Of a stretch of DNA of 64,000 nucleotides, positions 54,078 to 63,176 are shown in pieces; within the stretch, counting starts at the first letter, position 1, and each line of letters begins with the position of its first letter. This stretch comes from Arcobacteraceae bacterium (lineage in GTDB: Bacteria; Campylobacterota; Campylobacteria; Campylobacterales; Arcobacteraceae). The position numbers and the translations under genes were made by a program. The stretch lies in the NCBI GenBank assembly GCA_023138835.1, contig JAGLOP010000007.1:1-64000 (forward strand). Direction: 5' to 3'. Under the pieces are notes generated by a model. It was not told the DNA's origin. It saw only the letters and a program-made list of their open reading frames with translations, and did no database searches.

Positions 54078-55139
54078 TTAACCTAAAAATTCTTCCACTT
54101 TTCTAGTAATTTGCGCTTTATTTAAGCCATTTAAAAATCCATACATCAAGGCACCGCCAGCACCTACACCTTCTTTTGCTTCACCTTCATCATATAGTTT
54201 TAGAGCAGGATGATTAGAAGCAGAAAAATCAAAATCAGAATAATAACTATTTAAATCAAAATCTAACATTTCAAGCAATCCTTTTAAATCACTATTATTG
54301 TCATTAGCCACCCAAGAAGTAGTACAAAGAGATATATTTCCACTTTCTAATTTAGCACCCATATAGTTTACTATTGAATTTATCAGTAATAGTACAGCAG
54401 CCATTTGAGTACCACCTGCTAAGACTATTTTAGTATGATTATAGGCACTCCCTAAAATAAACCCGGCATTAAATATCAGCATATTATCACTCACACCACC
54501 GATTATTTCAAATAAATCTTGTTTATCTTTTATATTTTCTAAAGCTTTTTGTATAGTTTTTTCTTTGATAGAATCAGGTTGTTCTTTAAAACTGCTTGAG
54601 AATTTACCATCACAATCATATCCAAGTGCTTTTGCTGTAGCATACGCAGTTGTTGTTCCGCTTGGTACCGATTCTGCCAAAATAATATAATCATTTTTAC
54701 ATTTATAATTTTTACCAAACTCCACAGCTTTTTCAAATAAAGCTAAAGCATCTATCTTTGCCCCTGTATCAATTGATTCACTTGGTTTTATATCAAAGTT
54801 ATGTATTTTAAAATAGTCAAGTTTTGGTTCAACTTCAAGACCTAAATTAAGTATTTCAATATCCCCGTAAGGATTAAGTAAGTGTACCGCACGAGTAATA
54901 AGCGCAGGAGTAGGTACACCTTTTGGAGTTTCGGCAATAATATCAAGACTTCGCACTTCCCCGCTGCATAAAAACTCACAATCAAGCGTAGGTGTAAGAT
55001 ATATTTTCCCCGGAATTCCTGCTTGTGTAATACCATCTATATTTGCTGTTGCTGTATTGCTAAGAGCTAACATAAAAGTAGCTTTTTTACCTCGCAAACT
55101 TTCAATAAAATCAATTTTTCCTGTTATATTCTTTATCAT
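54078..55139 (-). CDS. cobT: CobT-like nicotinate-nucleotide-dependent phosphoribosyltransferase (UPF0284 type)
   Basis: Activates 5,6-dimethylbenzimidazole to alpha-ribazole phosphate for the lower loop. 353 residues of the divergent class typical of cyanobacteria and archaea rather than the enteric CobT: ALSNTATANIDGITQAGIPG, TPKGVPTPALITRA, SVPSGTTTAYATAKALGYD, AGGTQMAAVL and a Gly-rich EGVGAGGAL near the end. Start ATG with an AGGAG-type site. It follows the 129-residue membrane protein by one base. Confidence 0.85.
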   Translation of the reverse strand: MIKNITGKIDFIESLRGKKATFMLALSNTATANIDGITQAGIPGKIYLTPTLDCEFLCSGEVRSLDIIAETPKGVPTPALITRAVHLLNPYGDIEILNLGLEVEPKLDYFKIHNFDIKPSESIDTGAKIDALALFEKAVEFGKNYKCKNDYIILAESVPSGTTTAYATAKALGYDCDGKFSSSFKEQPDSIKEKTIQKALENIKDKQDLFEIIGGVSDNMLIFNAGFILGSAYNHTKIVLAGGTQMAAVLLLINSIVNYMGAKLESGNISLCTTSWVANDNNSDLKGLLEMLDFDLNSYYSDFDFSASNHPALKLYDEGEAKEGVGAGGALMYGFLNGLNKAQITRKVEEFLG

Positions 55140-55140
55140 C

Positions 55141-55530
55141 TTAACTCCTATAAAATTTGTAATTTTTGTAATAATTTATATTGTTTGTTAATAACCATGC
55201 AAGTAAACCAAACACCCAATATGTAAACCACTGTGATATCATCCCTATAAACCCATCTTCATAATAAAAATCTACAATTTGAAATACTAGAAAAAATAAA
55301 ATTGTTGATTTTAAAGCTATAGTGTCAGTATTTGGTATAAATGAAATCAAAGTTAAATTTTGTAATTTATTTTTAAAATAAAGTAATACTATAACAAGTA
55401 TGATATTGACAGCAATTATAATATATTCACCTGATATAATTGCCAAAATCTTATCTTGCGTTAAAAATATATAATATATACCACTTAGTATAAACAATGT
55501 TACGGTAAATAAACTTTTAAGATTTATCAT
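55141..55530 (-). CDS. Small multi-pass membrane protein in the cobalamin operon
   Basis: 129 residues with four predicted helices (about 6-22, 36-51, 72-88, 98-115) and little soluble sequence. I do not recognise the family. It lies between bluB and cobT, starts inside the preceding 34-residue gene and ends one base before cobT, so it is translated with the cobalamin genes. Transport of a precursor, for example dimethylbenzimidazole or cobalt, is only a guess from position. Confidence 0.6.
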   Translation of the reverse strand: MINLKSLFTVTLFILSGIYYIFLTQDKILAIISGEYIIIAVNIILVIVLLYFKNKLQNLTLISFIPNTDTIALKSTILFFLVFQIVDFYYEDGFIGMISQWFTYWVFGLLAWLLTNNINYYKNYKFYRS

Positions 55531-55621
55531 CAGAGTCTTTACTTTCCATTTTTTTTGTAAGTAATGCTAAGAGTAAAACTACTATTGTTATCATAGTGAA
55601 GCTGATTATTTCATTTTGCAT
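55517..55621 (-). CDS. 34-residue single-helix membrane peptide
   Basis: A short ORF, MQNEIISFTMITIVVLLLAL followed by LTKKMESKDSDDKS, with one membrane helix and a charged cytosolic tail. AAAGGATTGAAAAT before the ATG is one of the best ribosome binding sites in the operon, which argues for real translation. The 3' end overlaps the next membrane protein gene by 14 bases in another frame, a classical coupling arrangement. It could be a small partner subunit of that protein. Confidence 0.55.
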   Translation of the reverse strand: MQNEIISFTMITIVVLLLALLTKKMESKDSDDKS

Positions 55622-55633
55622 ATTTTCAATCCT

Positions 55634-56257
55634 TTAAATATAAGTTACTGTTGTTTTTAAATTCATTTTTTTATTCCACTTCATAGTTTGTAATTCTGGA
55701 GTATTTAAAAACTCTTTAGGATAACCGACACATAAATATCCAATAAGTTTATACTCATTTGAAACATCTAATAACTCATTAACTTTTTTAGGATTCAATA
55801 TACTAACCCAACCAATACCAATATTAAGGCTTCTCGCCATTAACCACATATTTTGAATAGCACAAACTACACTGTATTTACCCATTTGTTTTTGTGAAGT
55901 TTGTCCCAATATTTTTTTATTAGGTTTCTTATAATAAACAGCTATATTAACAGGAGCTTCTTTTATACCTTCAAGCTTTAAAGTATTATAAATTGGTCTG
56001 TTTTTAAAGTATTTTTTACTTTTATCATATTCTTTTTTAAAGTTTTTATACACTTTATTTTTGACCTCTTCATCTTTAATCACGATAAACTTCCAAGGTT
56101 GAGAAAATCCAACAGAAGGTGCATCTAAACCTGCTTGTAAGATTTTATTTAAATGCTTTTTCTTAATTTTTTTAGATATAAAATTATTACCTCTTATATC
56201 TCTTCTTGCTATGATAATATCGTTTAAAATTTGTGATTGTTTTTTATTAAATTGCAT
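55634..56257 (-). CDS. bluB: 5,6-dimethylbenzimidazole synthase BluB
   Basis: Oxygen-dependent flavin destructase that cuts FMN to make the lower ligand of B12. 207 residues of the nitroreductase fold with RRDIRGNNF near the start, AGLDAPSVGFSQPWKFIVI, AIQNMWLMARSLNIGIGWVS and YLCVGYP. Presence of bluB next to cobT indicates the cell makes DMB itself when oxygen is available. It overlaps cbiA by 11 bases. Confidence 0.9.
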   Translation of the reverse strand: MQFNKKQSQILNDIIIARRDIRGNNFISKKIKKKHLNKILQAGLDAPSVGFSQPWKFIVIKDEEVKNKVYKNFKKEYDKSKKYFKNRPIYNTLKLEGIKEAPVNIAVYYKKPNKKILGQTSQKQMGKYSVVCAIQNMWLMARSLNIGIGWVSILNPKKVNELLDVSNEYKLIGYLCVGYPKEFLNTPELQTMKWNKKMNLKTTVTYI

Positions 56258-57518
56258 CTATAAACCGCCTTTCCAATAACTTTGTATTGTTTCTAAACAT
56301 AGTATGTAAATATGTACCAAAGACTTTTTTATTCACACTTTGCCAACTTCCTACTTCCCCAACACTATTTTTAACTTTAGATAAAACATCCAAACCATTT
56401 TTATTATCAACTGCTCTTGTATAGTGAAAACAATGTCCTTTAATCCCAGATTCATTATAATAATATCCAAGTCGATTAAATCTTTTTTCTAAAGTAAATC
56501 CTACATCCAAAATATCACTCATATTTTTATCATATACTTTTTTTCCAAGATATAAAAGACCTGCACATTCCGCATAAATTGGTTTAGTTAAACTATGTTT
56601 AATCAATGATTTTTTAAACCTCTTTGAATTTTTAATATTTTGATATGCAATATCACTTTCAACATATCCGCCACAAATATAAACTATATCACAATCTTTT
56701 GGTATAACTTCATCTTTGGTTGAATCAACTATGATTACTTCTTTAAAGACTTCTTTTAAAAATTGTAAATTATCATAATAAAGAAAAGAGAAATTCTTAT
56801 CACTAACAATTACTAGTTTATTATCAATTTGTTTTATTCTTTTAAATGGATATTTAGAACTTTTTTTCTTTTTAACCTTACCTAAAAGTTTAATCTTATC
56901 TATATCAATATTTTTTAATACATCTTTACTGATTTGTTTAATTTTATCCAACTCTTTTAAATCAAGTCCTAGATGAGTATCATTTAAACTCTTTAAATTC
57001 TTTTCAATCCATCCTAAAACTATTATATCTTTATGGTCTTTTTTTAGTTGTTGTTTTATAAGTTCATAGTGCATAGAAGAAGATACTTTGTTTAAAACAA
57101 CAGCTTTGATAGTATTGTCTTTTTTATACTCTAATAACCCCTTTAAAACAGCACTAATCGTAATATAACTACCACTTGCATCAAGAACCAAAACAGTAGG
57201 AACATTTAAAAGTTTACTGACACTATAAGCACTACAACCTTTATCATCCCCATCATAAAAGCCCATCACACCTTCAAGTATAGATACTTTTTTGTCACTA
57301 TAATGATTATAAAGCCATTTAACTTGGGGCTCATTCATAATAAAACTATCAAGATTTATACTAGAAGTTCCACAAACTCTTTTATGAAATTGTGGATCAA
57401 TAAAATCAGGTCCAATTTTAAAAGGTTGCACTGATTTTCTAAAGTGATAAAGTAAAGCAGTGGTCAAGATAGTTTTACCTTGATTTGATGCCGTTGCTGA
57501 GATACATAAATTTAACAT
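56247..57518 (-). CDS. cbiA: Cobyrinate a,c-diamide synthase CbiA
   Basis: Glutamine-dependent amidation of the a and c side chains of cobyrinate. 423 residues: N-terminal P-loop-like ISATASNQGKTILTTALLYH, GPDFIDPQFH, EGVMGFYDG and, in the C-terminal amidotransferase domain, YAECAGLLYLG with the catalytic Cys and GTYLHTMF. FKIGPDFIDPQFH and the short N-terminal domain separate it from CobQ. The ATG follows cobJ by nine bases. Confidence 0.93.
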   Translation of the reverse strand: MLNLCISATASNQGKTILTTALLYHFRKSVQPFKIGPDFIDPQFHKRVCGTSSINLDSFIMNEPQVKWLYNHYSDKKVSILEGVMGFYDGDDKGCSAYSVSKLLNVPTVLVLDASGSYITISAVLKGLLEYKKDNTIKAVVLNKVSSSMHYELIKQQLKKDHKDIIVLGWIEKNLKSLNDTHLGLDLKELDKIKQISKDVLKNIDIDKIKLLGKVKKKKSSKYPFKRIKQIDNKLVIVSDKNFSFLYYDNLQFLKEVFKEVIIVDSTKDEVIPKDCDIVYICGGYVESDIAYQNIKNSKRFKKSLIKHSLTKPIYAECAGLLYLGKKVYDKNMSDILDVGFTLEKRFNRLGYYYNESGIKGHCFHYTRAVDNKNGLDVLSKVKNSVGEVGSWQSVNKKVFGTYLHTMFRNNTKLLERRFIDAI

Positions 57519-57527
57519 ATTTTACTT

Positions 57528-58310
57528 TTACTTTAATTTACCATCTAATTCATACTTATTTAAATAACTTTTAGGAGTTAAAACCAAACCATTTTTAGTT
57601 AAGTGTGTATTTGAATTACCAACTATAATTAATGTTGACATAGATATCAATGGATTTTCAAGACCTTGAATAATTAATTCTTTTGTATTTGTAATAGTTA
57701 TTTTTTCTTTTTCGTCACGACCTACATGAGAAGCAATAACAGCAATTCTCTCATCATATTTTTCTAAAGTTTTTAGAAAGTTTTGGTAAGGTTTGAAATG
57801 TTTTTTAGATTTTGGATTGTAAATTCCAAGTATAAAATCACCTTCTAATGCTAATTTAACTCTTTTATCAATTAAATCTAAATTGGTTAATTTATCAGAT
57901 AAAGAAATTACTGCAAAATCACCGGATACAGGTGCTCCTACTTTTGATGCAGCTGCTAAAAATGAAGTAACTCCGGGAAGTGAAATAAGCTCTATTTCAT
58001 CCCATAAATCTTTTTCATCCATAAGTTCAACCACTACAGCAGCTACTCCAAATACATTTGCATCTCCATTTGAAATAATACAAGTGATTTTTCCTTGTTT
58101 TGCATATTCGATTGCCTGAGCACATCTTTGGATCTCATGAGTCATACCAGAGGTATAAAGCTCCTTTCCCTCTAAAATGGACTCCAGTTCTCTAGCATAT
58201 TTGCTGTAAGATACTACAACTTCACAATCACTAATTGCCTCTTTTGCTTCAGGGGTAAGATAGTTTAATCCACCAGCTCCACTTGATACGATATATAATT
58301 TGTTCTTCAT
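57528..58310 (-). CDS. cobJ: Precorrin-3B/cobalt-factor III C17-methyltransferase
   Basis: SAM-dependent ring-contracting methyltransferase of corrin synthesis (CobJ in the aerobic, CbiH in the anaerobic naming). 260 residues of the tetrapyrrole methylase fold: YIVSSGAGGLNYLTPEA, SGMTHEIQRC, IISNGDANVFGVA, SLPGVTSFLAAASKVGAP and FILGIYNPKSKKH. The other corrin-ring genes are not in this window, so the route used cannot be fixed here. Four bases separate it from btuC upstream. Confidence 0.9.
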   Translation of the reverse strand: MKNKLYIVSSGAGGLNYLTPEAKEAISDCEVVVSYSKYARELESILEGKELYTSGMTHEIQRCAQAIEYAKQGKITCIISNGDANVFGVAAVVVELMDEKDLWDEIELISLPGVTSFLAAASKVGAPVSGDFAVISLSDKLTNLDLIDKRVKLALEGDFILGIYNPKSKKHFKPYQNFLKTLEKYDERIAVIASHVGRDEKEKITITNTKELIIQGLENPLISMSTLIIVGNSNTHLTKNGLVLTPKSYLNKYELDGKLK

Positions 58311-58314
58311 AAAA

Positions 58315-59262
58315 TTATTCTCTCTTTTTGTTAATAATCAAATATATAAAAAATGGCGCACCTAAAAATGAGGTAACTACACCTATTGGTATATCTGAAG
58401 TTGTTCCTAAATTTCGTGCAATCATATCACAAAATACTAAGAATACACCGCCATAAAAAAATATTGGCAATATTAGCTTTTCAGCACTTTGTTTATATAT
58501 TATTTTCAAGATATGCGGTACTATCAAACCTACAAATCCAATAGGTCCTGTGATACTGACAGCAACTCCAACAGCTATTGAAACTCCTAAAAGCAGAGTG
58601 TAGTTTACTTTTTTTACATTTATCCCTTTTAATTGGGAAAATTGGTATGAAGTTAATAATAATTTTAATTCATATTTGTATCTTAATATAAGCACTAAAA
58701 GTAAAATACCAGTAAGTGCCATAATGTAAACATCATCAAAGCCAACTATATCTAAACTTCCCATTGTAAATCGAACTATTTCATAACTTTCTTGTAAATC
58801 ACTGATAAAAAACAGCACCATCAAAGCAGCACTATAAAAAAAGGATAAAGCAATACCAACTAAAAGTAAAGATGATGTTTCACTTTTTTGAAATCTTGAT
58901 GAGAGTATAAATAATATGACAATAGTAAGCATAGCCCCTAAAAAAGCAAAAAAAGATATAAAAGATGCAAAGCCTAGAACTATTCCAATAGCTGTAAAAA
59001 GTGTTGCTCCTGAAGCAACACCAAGGGTAAAGGGTGTACTCATAGGATTTCTAAAAATAGTTTGAAATATAAGCCCGCTTAGAGCTAAAATTCCACCAAC
59101 AAAAAAAGCTAATGTAGTTCGCGGAAATCGAATATCCCAAAAGATTTGATAATCCATTTTGTTAGTGTCTAGTATGTTTGCCAAACTTATTTCAATTTGT
59201 CCAAAGAATGGAGAGGTACAAACTATGATAATTGAAAGTAGAATTATTAAATTTTTGTGCAT
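58315..59262 (-). CDS. btuC: Cobalamin ABC transporter permease (FecCD family)
   Basis: 315 residues, about ten membrane helices, BtuC/FecCD fold. Typical segments are IRFPRTTLAFFVGGILALSG, TIFRNPMSTPFTLGVASGA, TGPIGFVGLIVPHI (the conserved cytosolic contact loop) and EIPIGVVTSFLGAPFF-like sequence near the end. Assigned to B12 rather than iron because btuB, btuF and corrinoid synthesis genes flank it in the same operon. It lies 19 bases after the ATPase gene. Confidence 0.85.
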   Translation of the reverse strand: MHKNLIILLSIIIVCTSPFFGQIEISLANILDTNKMDYQIFWDIRFPRTTLAFFVGGILALSGLIFQTIFRNPMSTPFTLGVASGATLFTAIGIVLGFASFISFFAFLGAMLTIVILFILSSRFQKSETSSLLLVGIALSFFYSAALMVLFFISDLQESYEIVRFTMGSLDIVGFDDVYIMALTGILLLVLILRYKYELKLLLTSYQFSQLKGINVKKVNYTLLLGVSIAVGVAVSITGPIGFVGLIVPHILKIIYKQSAEKLILPIFFYGGVFLVFCDMIARNLGTTSDIPIGVVTSFLGAPFFIYLIINKKRE

Positions 59263-59281
59263 AGCAATTCCTTTACAGTCA

Positions 59282-59974
59282 TCATAAATCTACTACTATA
59301 TGATTATTAATTCTTCGTACACTTTTATTGAAAAACATATCTAAATTATCACTGTTAAAAAACTCATCATTAGAACCAAAAAACTTAATTTTGCCATCTT
59401 CTAAATATAATACATCGTACCCTAATTTAAAAGCTAAATTTAGGTTGTGAGTTATGATAACTTTATTTTGTAAAAGCTGTTCATTTTTCAATAACTCATA
59501 AACCATTTTAACTCTTACAGGGTCAAGATTACTCGTAAGTTCATCAAATATTGTAAATTTGGCATTATGTAATATAGAACCAGCCATCAGCGTCAGCTGA
59601 GCTTCCCCACTACTTAAATGTTTGCAAGATTTATTTTTAAGATAACTAATATTTAAAAATTCAAGAACCTCATCAACAGAATGATTACCATACAAACAAT
59701 TCAACTCTAAAAACTCTAATACATTAATAAACTCATCAAATATATCAAGCCCTACAGGGATATAATTAATCAATTTAGTTCTGGCACTTCCGTAAAGTTG
59801 TGAAGGATTTTTATCTTCACAACTTACTGTATCACTTGGTATTAAGCCACTCAGAACACGAGCTAGTGTAGTTTTACCTGAACCGTTTGAACCTAAAATA
59901 ATAAGGTTTTTGCCCTCAAGATCAAATGATATATCTTCTAATATATAATTAGTGTAGTTGTTTATTTTTAGCAT
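59282..59974 (-). CDS. btuD: Cobalamin ABC transporter ATPase
   Basis: 230 residues with Walker A GSNGSGKTT (28-36), signature LSSGEAQL, Walker B FTIFDELTSNLD and the switch His in ITHNLNLAF. It energises the BtuC permease. It overlaps the binding-protein gene by 26 bases, so translation of the three parts is tightly linked. The FecCD-type partner and cobalamin context give the substrate; iron-siderophore transport is the alternative for this family. Confidence 0.85.
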   Translation of the reverse strand: MLKINNYTNYILEDISFDLEGKNLIILGSNGSGKTTLARVLSGLIPSDTVSCEDKNPSQLYGSARTKLINYIPVGLDIFDEFINVLEFLELNCLYGNHSVDEVLEFLNISYLKNKSCKHLSSGEAQLTLMAGSILHNAKFTIFDELTSNLDPVRVKMVYELLKNEQLLQNKVIITHNLNLAFKLGYDVLYLEDGKIKFFGSNDEFFNSDNLDMFFNKSVRRINNHIVVDL

Positions 59975-60806
59975 CTAATAAAAATCCTCTAAAATCTTCT
60001 AAAAATAATCTTAATCTGTCACTTGCAATTCCTGCATAGTGTTTATCAAGTACATAGATACTTTTTGTCTTTTTAGCATTTATAGGTAAGCTTAACCAAG
60101 GTTTTATAAGGTCTTGTTTGGTTAGTCCTTTTTTCTTGGTAAAAGGGGCTATTAATATTACTATATCAGGATTAGTTGCAATTATATTTTCCATATTTAA
60201 AATAGGTTGTCCTATTCTTTTGCTTATAAAAGCATTTGTATTACCGCTAAGATTTATAATATCATCAAAATACAGATTTTGTCCTGCTACAAAAATTCTT
60301 TTTTCTAAACTTAGATTATGTCCAATAACCATTAAAATCTTTTTATTATTAACTATATTTTTAGTTTGATTTAATTTATGCTCTAATTCTTTTAAAATAT
60401 TTAAAGCCTTTTTAGGTTTACCTAAAATATTCCCTATATCTTTAATAGTGGCTGTAATACTATCTAGTCTATCAAGTTTGACCACTTTGGTTTCTATGCC
60501 AAGGTAATTTAGCTTTTTTGATAGTTTAATGCTGCTATGCTGCATAATAACAATATCAGGTTTTAAACTTATGATTTTTTCTAAAGACGGGGAAAAATAT
60601 CCCCCAACTTTTTGTTTGCTTTTTGCTGCTTCTGGATAATTACAAAATGTGGTATTTCCTACTATTTTATCTCCATCACCTAGAGCATAAATTATCTCAT
60701 TTATAGATGGACTTAAAGCGATAATTCTATCATAGGCATATAAATTTAATGATATACAAAATAATAAAATAGCTTTTAATAACAAGATGATACCTTTAGT
60801 GACCAT
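59949..60806 (-). CDS. btuF: Periplasmic cobalamin-binding protein BtuF-like
   Basis: About 285 residues: signal peptide (to about LNLYAYD at 24), ALSPSINEIIYALGDGDKIV with the class III binding-protein opening, GGYFSPSLEKIISLKPDIVI and a C-terminal lobe. It captures corrinoids for BtuCD. The ATG at 60806 overlaps the DUF4430 gene by 31 bases; a TTG at 60785 preceded by AAAGG is a good alternative that would begin MLLKAILLFC. Identification of ligand rests on context. Confidence 0.8.
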   Translation of the reverse strand: MVTKGIILLLKAILLFCISLNLYAYDRIIALSPSINEIIYALGDGDKIVGNTTFCNYPEAAKSKQKVGGYFSPSLEKIISLKPDIVIMQHSSIKLSKKLNYLGIETKVVKLDRLDSITATIKDIGNILGKPKKALNILKELEHKLNQTKNIVNNKKILMVIGHNLSLEKRIFVAGQNLYFDDIINLSGNTNAFISKRIGQPILNMENIIATNPDIVILIAPFTKKKGLTKQDLIKPWLSLPINAKKTKSIYVLDKHYAGIASDRLRLFLEDFRGFLLDAKNKQLH

Positions 60807-61120
60807 GTCATTTTATTTGCATCTTTTAATACATAATTTGATGCCATTTTATTTGTTGATTTATTGTTTACAGTATAAAACCATCCAAATTTACCAACTT
60901 GTGATTTTACACCGTCAACTGATCTTACAAATAAAAATTTACCTGCTTTAGTTGCTTTAACATCAGAGACTTTTTTTAATAAATTCATTGCAGTCATACC
61001 ATCTTCATATGTTGTTTTTATTATCTTATCAGGTATTTGATTATTGTACTTAATAGTTACAGTAATATCATTCGCAAAACTAAATATAGAAAGTAAAATT
61101 AGTATATTTAAAATTTTCAT
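60776..61120 (-). CDS. Secreted DUF4430 (transcobalamin-like) protein
   Basis: 114 residues: signal peptide (1-16, ending FSFANDI) and a compact DUF4430 domain with TAMNLLKKV, GKFGWFYTVNNKSTNKMAS and NKMTWSLKVSS. DUF4430 resembles the beta domain of eukaryotic cobalamin carriers (intrinsic factor, transcobalamin), so a periplasmic or surface corrinoid-binding role is likely. It sits between btuB and btuF, overlapping btuF by 31 bases and abutting btuB by one base, which ties it to B12 uptake. The free Cys near the C terminus is notable. Confidence 0.75.
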   Translation of the reverse strand: MKILNILILLSIFSFANDITVTIKYNNQIPDKIIKTTYEDGMTAMNLLKKVSDVKATKAGKFLFVRSVDGVKSQVGKFGWFYTVNNKSTNKMASNYVLKDANKMTWSLKVSSCY

Positions 61121-62946
61121 TAGAATTCAACCTTTATACCTGCATAAAATGCTCTTGGACTTGTAGCATATCCGTCTACTGTTTGATAATATTTATTTGT
61201 AATATTATCAATTTTAGCATATAAAGAGATATTTTGTTTTATATCATAATTTGTTACAACATTAAATAGTGTATATTTTCCAGTTTGTGCACCTTGCTTA
61301 TCATCTGAATTATATCGCTCACCCACATACTCACCGTTTAGTCCGATATGAAGTTTATCTATACCATAATAGTCAATATTAAGTTTTGCTGTTTCTTGTG
61401 CAATTCTTTTTAAATCTTTTCCATCTTTATCTTTTGAAGATAATGTTGTGTAACTTGCAAGGATTGAAATATCATCATTTATAGTAGTAATGTACTCTGC
61501 TTCGTACCCCTTTGTAGTGGATATACCAGTTCTATTTTCATAACCATCAGTTGCGTTTACATATGAGATCATATCATCAACCTCTGTATTAAACTTTGTG
61601 ATTTTAAAGTTTTTATAGTTTAATGATATATCATATGATGTGATTGATTCAGGATTTACATTTTGATTATAGGTGGGTTTGCCGTAAAGATGAGATACGT
61701 TTGGTACTTTATATGCTGTTCCATAATTTAAAGATGTAGTAAAGTCCTTAATATTTTCATGAAAATGTTTTACACCAATCTTACCTGTTGTTTTATTATT
61801 AAATGCACTGTAGTTATCTTTTCTAATCGATTCAGTTACTATAGTTTTACCACCAGTTAATCCGTTAAAAATATTGGTATTTGAAATAAATATTGCATCA
61901 CTTTTATAGTTTTTATTTAAAGTTGAGGTACCATATTCATCTGTATTAAATGTTGTATTTTCTATACCAAACAGTATAAAGTCATCGTTGTTATAAGAGA
62001 TATTAGATTTTAAACCATATTCTTTTATATCACCAATATAATTTGTAACACTTGTTTCTGTGTACTTTCGATTGAAAGTTGATTTTTTAGCGTATATATC
62101 AAGTTCATTAATATTATTTATATGATTAAAATTTAATGATGTAAATTTACTTTTTGATTCTTTTGTGTAGCTTGTATCAGCATTATATTTATCATATTCA
62201 CTATTTGTATCTATTATTGTATGTTGAATATTGATCTTATTACTTTCATTAATCTTATAATCAAACTTTGCTGATGTTGTAGTATTTCTATATCCGTCAT
62301 CTTCGAAATTATCAATATCAACCCCATTGGTTGCATATGAAGTAAATCCATCAGTATCAACTACATTTGTACTTAGTTTAAAGCTATATTTATCTGTTTT
62401 ATTAGATATTGTAGCTCCATATTTTTTAGTATTGAAACTTCCAACTTCACTATAAGCTGATCCATGAATACCTTTTTTGGCTGATTTTGTGATAATATTA
62501 ATTACACCTGCAGCTGCATCTGCTCCCCAAACTCCACTTTGAGCACCTTTTATTACCTCAATTTGTTCAATATCCTCTATCATAAGATGATTAAATGCAG
62601 CACCATATAAGCTATCTGTTGGATCGTTGTATCTTATTCCATCAATCAATACTAATACTCTCTTTGAATGCATACCTCTTATATTTATGTTTGTAGTAGC
62701 ACCTAAACCACCTTGTTGGGTAAAACTAATTCCAGCTATACTATTTAAAGCTTGTGCTACCGTTGTATAATGTTTCTCTTCTAATTCAATATTTGTGATA
62801 ACATTAACATTTGATGTTACATCCTGAATTGATTGTTCTGTTTTTGTAGCACTAATAACTGTTATCGTACCCAGATCTTCATTTGCGTTAATTGTTGTAG
62901 CCAATAATAAACTAGCCAACAAACTAGTTTTAATTCTTTTTTTCAT
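61120..62946 (-). CDS. btuB: TonB-dependent cobalamin receptor BtuB-like
   Basis: Outer-membrane corrinoid transporter. 608 residues: signal peptide (1-21), TonB-box-like DLGTITVISATK, plug domain (about 40-150; NINIRGMHSKRVLVLIDGIR, WGADAAAGVINIITK) and a 22-strand-type barrel ending in aromatic-terminated AFYAGIKVEF, the usual outer-membrane insertion signal. BtuB assignment rests on sequence type and the downstream btuF-D-C and cob genes. TATAGGAAATATCA precedes the ATG. It heads the minus-strand cobalamin operon. Confidence 0.88.
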   Translation of the reverse strand: MKKRIKTSLLASLLLATTINANEDLGTITVISATKTEQSIQDVTSNVNVITNIELEEKHYTTVAQALNSIAGISFTQQGGLGATTNINIRGMHSKRVLVLIDGIRYNDPTDSLYGAAFNHLMIEDIEQIEVIKGAQSGVWGADAAAGVINIITKSAKKGIHGSAYSEVGSFNTKKYGATISNKTDKYSFKLSTNVVDTDGFTSYATNGVDIDNFEDDGYRNTTTSAKFDYKINESNKINIQHTIIDTNSEYDKYNADTSYTKESKSKFTSLNFNHINNINELDIYAKKSTFNRKYTETSVTNYIGDIKEYGLKSNISYNNDDFILFGIENTTFNTDEYGTSTLNKNYKSDAIFISNTNIFNGLTGGKTIVTESIRKDNYSAFNNKTTGKIGVKHFHENIKDFTTSLNYGTAYKVPNVSHLYGKPTYNQNVNPESITSYDISLNYKNFKITKFNTEVDDMISYVNATDGYENRTGISTTKGYEAEYITTINDDISILASYTTLSSKDKDGKDLKRIAQETAKLNIDYYGIDKLHIGLNGEYVGERYNSDDKQGAQTGKYTLFNVVTNYDIKQNISLYAKIDNITNKYYQTVDGYATSPRAFYAGIKVEF

Positions 62947-62986
62947 TGATATTTCCTATATAATTTTAATTTGTGTATGTTATTTA

Positions 62987-63157
62987 TTAATAATTAAAAT
63001 TAGAGTAGGGTGGTGCTTGGCTCGGTTGTAGATATTCAAAGGCTTTTAAATGGTACTGAAAATTGCTATCCGCTTTGCATAGTTTATTAACAGTTGAATA
63101 CATAGCAATAATTGCTAATGAGAAGTATCGTTTACCATAACCTTTTAAATATTTCAT
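62987..63157 (-). CDS. 56-residue ORF upstream of btuB with signal-peptide-like start
   Basis: MKYLKGYGKRYFSLAIIAMY begins a 56-codon frame that fills most of the otherwise empty 230-base btuB upstream region and stops 40 bases before btuB. A basic start, a hydrophobic stretch and a KA-D junction near residue 29 look like a signal peptide, leaving about 27 residues rich in aromatics and Pro with the tail PPYSNFNY. GC content rises over the frame (CCGAGCCAAGCACCACCC on the coding strand). No AAGGA site precedes the ATG, which lowers confidence. It may be a secreted peptide, a leader peptide or chance. Confidence 0.4.
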   Translation of the reverse strand: MKYLKGYGKRYFSLAIIAMYSTVNKLCKADSNFQYHLKAFEYLQPSQAPPYSNFNY

Positions 63158-63176
63158 TTTTGGATTTTACTGCAAT

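Noticed and set aside
62947-63176. Cobalamin riboswitch upstream of btuB
   Set aside because: I looked on both strands for the B12-box and the GCCACTG core and found neither; the GCCAAGCACCACC stretch only superficially resembles it.
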